From Acidobacteriota bacterium (GTDB lineage: Bacteria; Acidobacteriota; Blastocatellia; UBA7656), in contig JACQDB010000130.1 of assembly GCA_016201275.1 (NCBI GenBank), positions 1 through 48,518 of the forward strand: a DNA stretch of 48,518 nt, in the 5' to 3' direction. The notes under the pieces are model-generated. The model made no database searches, was not told where the DNA came from, and saw only the letters and a program-made list of their open reading frames with translations. Positions within the stretch are counted from its first letter, which is position 1. The number at the start of each line of letters is the position of its first letter. This document shows, in pieces, positions 26,270 to 33,812 of this stretch. Position numbers and translations under genes: made by a program.

Positions 26270-27232
26270 ATGGTAATTAAAGATCAAGTTTTTATAGGTG
26301 ATTGTCGGGAAGTTCTTCGTGAATTTCCAGAGAATTCGATTTCTGTATGTATTACAGACCCGCCTTACAACTATGAATTCATTGGTCACAAGTGGGATGC
26401 CGCCGAAGTTGATCGCCGATTAAAACGAGTTCAAGATAGTAATACGTTGGTTAAAAATATTCCCTACGGTAGTGGACTTGCCGGAGGCGTTCGTAATGCC
26501 CGTTGGTATAAGAGAGTGAGAGAAAATATACTGGACTATCAACACTGGTGCAGGGAATGGGCAAAAGAAGTTTTCAGAGTATGTAAACCGGGCGGCATCG
26601 TTGCGGCGTTTAACAGCACACGCACTATAGCGCACGTCCAGATTGCTTTGGAAAAGGTAGGTTTTTATACGCGAGATTGTCTGGTTTATCGCCGTTCGAG
26701 CGGCATTCCCAAAGGCTTGAATGTGCAGGCCAAACTCAAAGAGAAAGGCTTGCCTGAGCATCAACAATGGCAGGGCTGGCATAGTTGTCTGAGAAATGAA
26801 TGGGAAGCAATTGTTGTCGTGCAAAAACCGCTGATGAATAATTATCTTGATACAATGCTCCAATATGGAGTTGGTTTATTTCATGCAGTGAATGAGGATG
26901 GTTCTTTTCAGTCAAACATCATCGAGAATATTCCCAGAGAGAAGAATGGAAAATATAATGTTCATTGTACCGTCAAACCTTTAGTCTTGATGGAAAAGCT
27001 AGTTGATTTATTGGTGCCAGCATCCAAAGAGCATATTGTCTTAGACCCGTTTTCTGGCTCCGGTACTACGCTTGTGGCGGCAAAGAAATTAGGCAGAAGT
27101 TATGTGGGAATTGAGATCGTGCCAAAATACGTGGAGATTATTAACCAGCGGTTGTCTGATACCGCCGTAGAGAATCGTAGCCTTAGCGAAGAACCTTATA
27201 CTCTAAAGCTTTGGCCTGAAGGAAAGCTTTAA
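26270..27232 (+). CDS. Type II DNA methyltransferase (beta class, DPPY)
   Basis: This 320-aa enzyme methylates adenine N6 or cytosine N4 using S-adenosylmethionine. The catalytic DPPY is N-terminal (Asp30 in TDPPYNYEF) and the AdoMet-binding motif DPFSGSGTT is C-terminal (about 259), which is the order of the beta class, typical of M.HinfI- and M.RsrI-like enzymes. The ATG at 26270 follows AAAGGA. Base composition is clearly more AT-rich than in the flanking ATPase genes (about 37 percent GC in one 60-base sample). Its 3' end overlaps the convergent endonuclease gene by 50 nt. It protects host DNA against the neighbouring endonuclease; the recognition sequence cannot be read off. Confidence 0.92.
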   Translation: MVIKDQVFIGDCREVLREFPENSISVCITDPPYNYEFIGHKWDAAEVDRRLKRVQDSNTLVKNIPYGSGLAGGVRNARWYKRVRENILDYQHWCREWAKEVFRVCKPGGIVAAFNSTRTIAHVQIALEKVGFYTRDCLVYRRSSGIPKGLNVQAKLKEKGLPEHQQWQGWHSCLRNEWEAIVVVQKPLMNNYLDTMLQYGVGLFHAVNEDGSFQSNIIENIPREKNGKYNVHCTVKPLVLMEKLVDLLVPASKEHIVLDPFSGSGTTLVAAKKLGRSYVGIEIVPKYVEIINQRLSDTAVENRSLSEEPYTLKLWPEGKL

Positions 27233-27746
27233 TCTCAAATCCAGTCAGTTCTTTGATAAATCCGTAGGTCATATCACCGGTGAAAACGGTCCAACCGCCA
27301 GTCTTACAGGCGGTAATTGCCGCCTGTAGATTGTCTTCTCGGACAATTAACAACACCGGTTCATAGCCGTTTTTTCGCAAGAGAGGAGCAGAAGCTTTGA
27401 ACTTTTTGAGAGTTCCTGAATCTCCCGACCCGATACGATATTTTGTATCAATCGCCTGATTGCCCACGATTAAATCGCAAGGCTCATCGGAGCCAAAACG
27501 TAAAGCGGGGCCAAAATCTTGACAAGTTTTTTTACAGACCTCAACAATCAGACGCTGCCAGCACATCCCTAACTCTCGCCCCCAGTATTGACGATTGGTA
27601 CGTTTCAATTCGGGTGTTATCCCAAATACCTCCATCAACAAATCAGTTTCATTCTTTGCTTCATCAAATATCTTATCGGTAAACGAAGTTTGATACTGGC
27701 TGAGAATCTCACCCAGCGTTTTTACCAGATTTTCATTCTCGCTCAT
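27183..27746 (-). CDS. Type II restriction endonuclease, PD-(D/E)XK type
   Basis: This 187-aa protein is the partner nuclease of the adjoining methyltransferase. The likely catalytic core is CDLIVGNQAIDTKYR, an Asp followed by D-x-K, in the usual spacing of PD-(D/E)XK nucleases. Further parts are QYWGRELGMCWQRL and a late hydrophobic strand WTVFTGDM. The frame is open to 27971, but ATG at 27746 overlaps the stop of the controller gene as ATGA, which is the classical controller-endonuclease arrangement. The family name and site specificity are unknown to me. Confidence 0.8.
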   Translation of the reverse strand: MSENENLVKTLGEILSQYQTSFTDKIFDEAKNETDLLMEVFGITPELKRTNRQYWGRELGMCWQRLIVEVCKKTCQDFGPALRFGSDEPCDLIVGNQAIDTKYRIGSGDSGTLKKFKASAPLLRKNGYEPVLLIVREDNLQAAITACKTGGWTVFTGDMTYGFIKELTGFEIKAFLQAKALEYKVLR

Positions 27747-27973
27747 TTCCCCTCTTTCAAGCAGTCGCTGAGTTTTACGCCTAAGGCTTCCGCTATACGA
27801 TTCGCATTTACCAATGTGATATTGCGCTCGCCTCTTTCGACTGCGCCAATATAGGTTCGATGCAAACCTGCTAGGTCCGCTAAAGCCTCTTGCGAAACTC
27901 CCTGTGCCAGTCTTAGTCTCTTGATATTCTGTGCAAATACCTCTGTCACATTCATAGGAGGTATTAAACACAT
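27743..27973 (-). CDS. Restriction-modification controller (C) protein, HTH_3
   Basis: This 70-76-aa protein is a helix-turn-helix regulator of the Xre/C-protein type: QNIKRLRLAQGVSQEALADL, then GLHRTYIGAVERGERN and IAEALGV. Controller proteins delay endonuclease expression until methylation is established. Two starts are possible, ATG at 27973 and ATG at 27955 (MNVTEVF); the second matches the usual family length. Neither has a good ribosome site, and the transcript may be leaderless from the ATG at 27973. The stop overlaps the endonuclease start. Confidence 0.9.
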   Translation of the reverse strand: MCLIPPMNVTEVFAQNIKRLRLAQGVSQEALADLAGLHRTYIGAVERGERNITLVNANRIAEALGVKLSDCLKEGK

Positions 27974-27978
27974 AAGAT

Positions 27979-28008
27979 GACTATTAGGCGACAGACTATT
28001 AGTAGCAA
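27979..28008 (-). promoter_or_regulatory. C-box-like operator and promoter of the controller-endonuclease operon
   Basis: GACTATTAG occurs twice at 27979-27987 and 27994-28002, 15 bp apart. Each copy is ACTA-T-TAG(T/G), a near-palindrome resembling the C-box core of controller operators. On the minus strand TTGCTA (28008-28003) and TAATAG (27986-27981) make a -35/-10 pair spaced 16 nt, and the start site would fall at about 27974, at the ATG. One repeat overlaps the -10 and the other the spacer, which suits autoregulation. ORF2 begins on the other strand only 19 bp away. Confidence 0.6.
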
Positions 28009-28026
28009 TGAGTTTCGGTATATGAA

Positions 28027-30561
28027 ATGAAAATCACTGTCCCGATTTATATTCAAAAGCATTCAGGAAAAGGCGCGCCGCCGCAGACGCATATCTTGCG
28101 CCCGTTGTTTCATCCGCACCTCGAAGTGCGCGGCGAAGACCTCAATCGTGCGATGACCAAGATGGCGCAGAAACTGCGGCGCGAGTGCGGCGAACTCGGC
28201 AGCCAGAGGCGGCACGAACAATTATCCCGCTTCGCCTTTGCGCCTGATCTCGAAGACCACTTCTGCAAATTCAATTTCGAGATGCTCAGTCGTCGAGCGC
28301 GTTGCCATCTGCTGGTGGTTGTCTGCAAGAGCCTGGGGCGCAAGATCGCTTTTTCGCCGAGCCTGCCGAATTTGTGGTTCGAGATTCAGCGCGGCGAAAC
28401 GCTCGCTACCCGCGCCACCGAAGTCTTGACGCAGTACTTCCGCGAGCAAGAAAGAAAACATGGCAAAGAAGCGTTGATGCCGGAAACCCTGTCTTTGGAC
28501 GGCAAAGCCTGGGTGACGACTTTGGAAATCAGCATTCAACCGCCGACCCTCGCGCAGGTCAAACCACCGAATCTGTTCGCTATGCTGGGCGGCGGCGAAA
28601 CCATGAACGGCGCGCAGGAACTGGAAAAGACCGGGCGCTGTCTGGATTATCTATACCCCGACGAATTGCATCGCGTCATTTTTCGTGATGCGGAAGTCGC
28701 GGAATTGAGCGCCATTTTGCAAGGCAAAGATCAACGCCCGGTCTTGCTAATCGGCGAACGACTGGTCGGCAAAACCGCTGTCATACACGAATATGTTTAT
28801 CGCCTGGTCGAACAAAAATCCTCGAAATATTCCGCCAATAAGAAGGTTTGGTTGCTGTCGCCGCAGCGTTTGATTTCGGGAATGTCTTACGTAGGGCAAT
28901 GGGAAAATCGTCTGCTCGCTATTTTGAAAGAGGCGACACTGCGCCAGCACCTGCTCTACTTCGATGATTTGCTGGGCTTGTATCAAGCCGGACAAACAGC
29001 GAATTCCAGCCTCAGCGTTGCCGATGTGTTGAAGCCTTATGTGGAAAAACGCAGCGTGCGCTTGTTGGGCGAAATCACTCCGGAAGCCTACAGGGTTTTG
29101 CAGGAACGCGACCGCGCTTTCGCCGATGCGTTTCAGGTGATAGCCATCAAAGAGCCTGATGAAGAGCAGAGCTTTCGTATATTGCTGCACCTGATGCGGC
29201 AACTCGAACGCCAGCACCGTTGCCGATTTTCGACCGATGTTTTTCCTACCGTGATGGACGTGCAGCGGCGTTATGCACGCGACGCCGCGTTTCCCGGCAA
29301 GGCCGCCGTCTTTCTGCAACAACTCGCTGTCAAGTTTCGCAACGAGCGCGTCACCCGCGAAGAGGTCTTGCAACAATTTCACGCCAAGAGCGGTTTGGCG
29401 CTGACCTTTTTGAATGACAGCACACGAGTGCATAGACAGGAAGCGACCGCAGCCATAGGCCAAGAGGTCATCGGTCAAGACGCCGCGATTGCTGCTTGCG
29501 CCGATGTCGTGTCGCTTGCCAAAGCGCGGCTCAACGACACTGACAGGCCGCTGGCAACCTTCCTGTTTTTAGGACCAACCGGCGTCGGCAAAACCCAATG
29601 CGCCAAAGCATTGGCGAAATATTTATTCAGCGATGCCGACAAGATTCTACGCTTCGATATGAACGAATACGCTTCGGCTTATGCGGCGGCGCGGCTTGTC
29701 GGCACCTTTAATCAACCCGAAGGTTTGTTGACCAGCGCCGTGCGTCGCCAACCGTTTTCCCTAGTCCTGCTTGATGAAATCGAAAAAGCTCATCCCGATG
29801 TTTTTAATCTGTTGTTGCAGGTGATGGGCGATGGGCGCTTGACTGATGCGCTCGGTCGAACCGTTGATTTCACCAACGCGATCATTATTTTGACCTCGAA
29901 TCTGGGCGTCCGGGAAGCTGCGAAAAATCTAGGTTTTCGTCAGGACGAAGCCCGCGAATCGCACGTTTATCTACAGGCCGCCGAAAAATTTTTCAAGCCG
30001 GAATTCGTCAATCGCCTCGACCGCGTAGTGCCGTTTGAACGCCTGACCCGCGCCGATGTGAAGCGCATCGCGCAGGGCTTGATGCAGAATATTTTTGCGC
30101 GGGAAGGTTTGCTGCGGCGCAAGTGCATACTGCAAGTTGACGATGCGGCGATGGCCGCCATCATTGACATGGGCTACCATCCGCAACTCGGAGCCAGAGC
30201 CTTGAAGCGTATGCTGGAGCGTCAATTGACGCAGCCTGTGGCGGCGCGGCTTGCGACTCTGAAGCCCGACGCGCCGACCGTCATCAAAGTTTTTCAGTCG
30301 TCGTATGAACTGGTCGTGGAGGTTGCGGCGTTGATGGGCGCAGCACCGAACGAAGAGACCGCGACAGCGCTGGCGTTGATGGAGCCGCGTCGAATCATCG
30401 AACTGGTTGAAGCGAGCCTTGCGCGCATAGAAGTTGACATCGCGCAATTGCGCCCACAAGGCTTAATCAATCCCGATGACCTAGAGGCGCAGCATCTGGC
30501 TTACTTTCACATCAAGGAGCAGGCCGAGCGCGTGCGCGAAATGTGCAAGCGCTCCACCTGA
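28027..30561 (+). CDS. Clp-like double AAA+ ATPase 2
   Basis: This 844-aa protein has the same plan as the first ATPase: an unusual N domain (about 1-215), then D1 with Walker A GERLVGKT (about 239) and a preserved acidic Walker B, LLYFDDLLGL (about 309), and the pore-loop segment GMSYVGQWENRL. D2 has GPTGVGKT (about 514), LLDEIEKAHPD (about 581), TSNLG, KPEFVNRLD and GARALKR, with LGF at about 634. The final 80 residues are coiled-coil-like. The frame stops at TGA 30559-30561 but stays open beyond it with no further stop into the next gene. It starts at ATG 28027, close to the restriction controller operator, and no Shine-Dalgarno sequence is evident. Confidence 0.85.
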   Translation: MKITVPIYIQKHSGKGAPPQTHILRPLFHPHLEVRGEDLNRAMTKMAQKLRRECGELGSQRRHEQLSRFAFAPDLEDHFCKFNFEMLSRRARCHLLVVVCKSLGRKIAFSPSLPNLWFEIQRGETLATRATEVLTQYFREQERKHGKEALMPETLSLDGKAWVTTLEISIQPPTLAQVKPPNLFAMLGGGETMNGAQELEKTGRCLDYLYPDELHRVIFRDAEVAELSAILQGKDQRPVLLIGERLVGKTAVIHEYVYRLVEQKSSKYSANKKVWLLSPQRLISGMSYVGQWENRLLAILKEATLRQHLLYFDDLLGLYQAGQTANSSLSVADVLKPYVEKRSVRLLGEITPEAYRVLQERDRAFADAFQVIAIKEPDEEQSFRILLHLMRQLERQHRCRFSTDVFPTVMDVQRRYARDAAFPGKAAVFLQQLAVKFRNERVTREEVLQQFHAKSGLALTFLNDSTRVHRQEATAAIGQEVIGQDAAIAACADVVSLAKARLNDTDRPLATFLFLGPTGVGKTQCAKALAKYLFSDADKILRFDMNEYASAYAAARLVGTFNQPEGLLTSAVRRQPFSLVLLDEIEKAHPDVFNLLLQVMGDGRLTDALGRTVDFTNAIIILTSNLGVREAAKNLGFRQDEARESHVYLQAAEKFFKPEFVNRLDRVVPFERLTRADVKRIAQGLMQNIFAREGLLRRKCILQVDDAAMAAIIDMGYHPQLGARALKRMLERQLTQPVAARLATLKPDAPTVIKVFQSSYELVVEVAALMGAAPNEETATALALMEPRRIIELVEASLARIEVDIAQLRPQGLINPDDLEAQHLAYFHIKEQAERVREMCKRST

Positions 30562-30585
30562 CGCCTTGCGAATACGAAAGGTCGT

Positions 30586-31374
30586 TTGACCTCGCGTGCC
30601 AGAGGGCGCAGCATCAAGGCTTCGCAATTCACGCTGCGACAAAGCGGCGCAAGTGAGCTATGGCAACGCCTCGTTGCGGCGGTGGATTTGCGTTCCTTGC
30701 TCAAAGAGTTGGCGACGAATGCGCCGCCGCATGGCGAACGTCTGAACGATTATCTGGCGGAGATGCTGCGGGAAAGCGCTTTGCTGGAAGCGATGGCGGA
30801 AACTCCGGAAGACGATGCAGAGGCGGGCGCAATCATCCTCATTCGTTCGTTGGACGAGGGGCGCAAACGCGAGCGCGAAGCCTTGGTGAAGGCTTATACG
30901 GCGGTGTTCGAGTATAAATTTTCTGCGAAGGTGGATCGCTGGCGCGAGGTTGAAGAGATGACAGCGTTGAATGCCGAAGCGCTGATCGTGCGCGGCGGCA
31001 ATGCCGCAATCGTTGCCGCTGGCGAAGTCGGCACGCATCTGTTTTATGCCGCGCCGGAAGGGCTTGCGCCGCTTCAAGTGCGCGTTTTGCCGTTGCCGAA
31101 AAATGATGCAGCGAAGACATTGCGCGAGGATGTCGAACTATTAAAATCAGGTGCAACGAAACCGCAGAATCAAGAGGGTGAGTCGAATCCTGAAGGGTCG
31201 CCCGCTGCATACGGTGAGTTGTTGCCGGTGGTCAGGGTTTATGAAAGCGAAGGCGCGACGCTTGATTTGCGTTCGGGCTTGATGACCTTGAAAATGCCAA
31301 CCTCGGAAGAGTTGCGTGCCTTGATGCTGGCGATGTTGCCGCTGCCTTACGAGTTTGAAGACGAGTTGAATTAA
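30586..31374 (+). CDS. Release-factor-like protein without GGQ domain
   Basis: This 262-aa protein reads like a bacterial class I release factor stripped of its peptidyl-hydrolysis domain. Comparable pieces are a helical N part, AIILIRSLDEG, ALVKAYTAVFEYKFSAKVD (RF2 domain 2 helix), IVRGGNAAIVAAGEVGTHLF (the G..A...L..E.G.H of domain 2), VRVLPLP, and near the end VVRVYESEGATLDLRSGL, matching the IRSY...KDLRTG stretch of RF2 domain 4. The GGQ motif is absent and the region between is only about 40 residues. It has no ATG; TTG at 30586 (after AAAGG) is the likely start, and the frame is shared with the upstream ATPase. It is tightly followed by the third ATPase (1-bp gap). Confidence 0.7.
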   Translation: MTSRARGRSIKASQFTLRQSGASELWQRLVAAVDLRSLLKELATNAPPHGERLNDYLAEMLRESALLEAMAETPEDDAEAGAIILIRSLDEGRKREREALVKAYTAVFEYKFSAKVDRWREVEEMTALNAEALIVRGGNAAIVAAGEVGTHLFYAAPEGLAPLQVRVLPLPKNDAAKTLREDVELLKSGATKPQNQEGESNPEGSPAAYGELLPVVRVYESEGATLDLRSGLMTLKMPTSEELRALMLAMLPLPYEFEDELN

Positions 31375-31375
31375 G

Positions 31376-33673
31376 ATGCCGACGTATCGTTTCCCCATTT
31401 TAATCTGGCAGGATTTTGAAGGCGGGTTCACGGCGCTGCCGGTCGAGCGCTCTTTCAGCCGATACGCCGCCATCGGGCGCACCGCAAACGATGCGGTCTT
31501 TCAACTGAAAGAGTATTTGACCTACGTGTATGACAAGTACCCTTGGACTGCCGAGCCGGATTTTGCGGACGCCAAATTGATTCACCTCAAAGCCGAAGCG
31601 CGACCCGAATATCAGCTTGAAGAAAGCGTCAACCGGCGTTTGCAGACCAACATCTATCCGGTGGATAAAACTTTCACTTTGCGCGTCGCCTGTGTGCATG
31701 GCAAACAACAAAGCGGCCTGCTGGTCTGCGCTCTGCCGTTGCTCGAAATTCAGTTTTATTACTACGAAGAGAAGACGCTCAGGGAACTGGCGACCACCTA
31801 TGTGCAGGAGAGTTTGAAGGGGTTGACGCCGCGTGAATTGTCGCGGTTTCTGCCGCCCCAATCGTATCAACTCGATGAAATCGTGTTGAGTTTGTCGCAC
31901 CAGGAACGCCGCTACACGTATCAACCCTCGCTTGACACCTTGAGCCGTGTGGCGGAACCGCTCGGCGATAAACAGTTGCGAAAACAATATTCGGCGGCCT
32001 GGGAACGCGATGCCGAGGTCAGAGATTTAGTCCAACGCATAGGCCGCGAAAAAGCCAACGTCATCATCGTCGGCGATGGCGGCATCGGCAAAACGACAGT
32101 GTTGGTCAATGCCGTGCGCGACATTGAAAGACAAACCGAACCGCGAGAAGAAGGCGAGGACGAAATTTTTTACAAGCATCGCTACTGGTTGACGAGCGGC
32201 GCGCGCATCATCGCAGGGATGCAATATTTGGGACAATGGGAAGAGCGTTGCGAAGAGTTAATCAACGAGCTATCCACTATAAATGGTACATTGTGCGTAG
32301 GCAGCATACTGGATATAGTGTTGACCGGTGGGCGCGAGGCGAGCGCCAGCATCGCGGCATTTTTTCTGCCCTTTTTGCAGAGCGGCGAATTGCGTTTGGT
32401 TGGCGAAGCGACGCCTGCCGAACTTGATGCTTGTCGCCGAATGCTGCCGGGCTTTGTCGGGTTGTTTCAGATACTTGATCTGCAACCCTTCAATCGTTCG
32501 CAAGCCACGGCGATTCTCAAACGCGCCGTTGAAACATTCACGCGCAATTATCGCGTTGCAGCGGCGGACCAGCTGCCGGAATTAATCTATCGTCTGTTTC
32601 ATCGCTTCGCGCCGTATCAGGCGTTTCCGGGAAAAGCTATGGCGTTTCTGGAAGGCGGTTTCGAGCGCGCCGAAGTGGATGGCAAAAACACTTTGCGCGC
32701 AAGCGACATCGTGCAGCAATTCATTGACCAGACCGGCTTGCCAGAACTGTTTTTGCGCGATGAACTGCCGCTCGCGCAAGAAGACGCCATAGCGTTTTTT
32801 ACCAGTCGCGTGATTGGACAAGCTGCCGCCTGTCACCAGGCCGCAAGTCTGGTGACGACTTTCAAAGCCGGACTCAACGACCCGCAAAGACCTATCGGGG
32901 TGCAATTATTTTGCGGCCCCACGGGCGTAGGCAAAACCCAACTCGCCAAAGCGCTCTCCGAATATTTCTTCGGACACGGCGAAGAGCGCAATCGTTTGGT
33001 GCGACTCGACATGAGCGAATATGGCACGTTGGGCGCGGCGGAACGCTTGATTACCAACGCCAACGGCGAGCCTAGCGATTTGATTAAGCGCGTCCGTCAA
33101 CAACCGTTTGTGGTGGTATTGTTCGACGAAATCGAAAAGGCGGATGCCCAGGTCTTCGATGTGTTGTTGAGCCTGTTTGACGAAGGGCGCATCACCGACC
33201 GCTACGGGCGCACGACTTCGTTTCGCAGCGCGGTGATTTTGATGACTTCCAATATAGGCGCAGAAAAAGCCGCCAGCATTGGCTTCGACAAAGCCAGCGG
33301 TCGCGCCTTCACCAGCGAGATTCAAGCTTTCTTTCGCCCGGAATTTTTCAATCGCATAGACGCAGTGGTTGCCTTCAACGCCATCAATGAAGCGTCATTG
33401 CTGGCCATCACGCGCAAAGAGTTGGCGGAAATCTCCGCACGCGAAGGTTTGTTGGCTTATGACACAAAATTGCGCTGCACGGAACGCTTGGTGCAGCGCG
33501 TCGCCGAAGCCGGTTATGATGCGCGTTATGGAGCGCGCCCTTTGCAACGCACGATTGAACAAATGGTCGTTGCGCCGTTGTCGCGGTTCCTGCTTGAGCA
33601 TCCCGAAGCGAAAGGCAAAATCGTCGAGGCCGATGTCACCGACGATGGCGTGCGGTTTACGCAATTGTCATGA
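31376..33673 (+). CDS. Clp-like double AAA+ ATPase 3
   Basis: This 765-aa protein has no C-terminal extension. The N domain begins YRFPILIWQDFEGGFTALPV, weakly recalling a HicB-like fold. D1 has Walker A GDGGIGKT (about 229) and GMQYLGQWEERC, but the Walker B region reads LCVGSILDIV with no Asp-Glu pair. D2 has GPTGVGKT (about 512), LFDEIEKAD (about 581), TSNIG, RPEFFNRID and GARPLQRT, with the tripeptide IGF at about 634 where ClpP-binding loops lie. The D2 pore-loop position reads TNANGEPSD rather than GYVG. The start at 31376 follows the previous stop by 1 bp, so translation is likely coupled. Last gene of the cluster. Confidence 0.87.
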   Translation: MPTYRFPILIWQDFEGGFTALPVERSFSRYAAIGRTANDAVFQLKEYLTYVYDKYPWTAEPDFADAKLIHLKAEARPEYQLEESVNRRLQTNIYPVDKTFTLRVACVHGKQQSGLLVCALPLLEIQFYYYEEKTLRELATTYVQESLKGLTPRELSRFLPPQSYQLDEIVLSLSHQERRYTYQPSLDTLSRVAEPLGDKQLRKQYSAAWERDAEVRDLVQRIGREKANVIIVGDGGIGKTTVLVNAVRDIERQTEPREEGEDEIFYKHRYWLTSGARIIAGMQYLGQWEERCEELINELSTINGTLCVGSILDIVLTGGREASASIAAFFLPFLQSGELRLVGEATPAELDACRRMLPGFVGLFQILDLQPFNRSQATAILKRAVETFTRNYRVAAADQLPELIYRLFHRFAPYQAFPGKAMAFLEGGFERAEVDGKNTLRASDIVQQFIDQTGLPELFLRDELPLAQEDAIAFFTSRVIGQAAACHQAASLVTTFKAGLNDPQRPIGVQLFCGPTGVGKTQLAKALSEYFFGHGEERNRLVRLDMSEYGTLGAAERLITNANGEPSDLIKRVRQQPFVVVLFDEIEKADAQVFDVLLSLFDEGRITDRYGRTTSFRSAVILMTSNIGAEKAASIGFDKASGRAFTSEIQAFFRPEFFNRIDAVVAFNAINEASLLAITRKELAEISAREGLLAYDTKLRCTERLVQRVAEAGYDARYGARPLQRTIEQMVVAPLSRFLLEHPEAKGKIVEADVTDDGVRFTQLS

Positions 33674-33812
33674 TTATCGTGAAAATCTTTTGTCTTCACG
33701 GCGCTTTTATGTTGTAAATATGCCTTGCCATTTTTCGTTAAAAATTTTTATCCCATTCAAAAACCTTCGGCATCAAAGCGGGCGTTGAACATCAGCGAGA
33801 GGAAGACTCATC

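Noticed and set aside
28747-29478. Minus-strand open frame of 243 codons
   Set aside because: It runs opposite to the D1 domain of ATPase 2 and reads as a shadow of that gene.
30559-30561. Selenocysteine codon in ATPase 2
   Set aside because: No SECIS-like hairpin is obvious right after the TGA, and there is no redox context; other readings of the stop are more likely.
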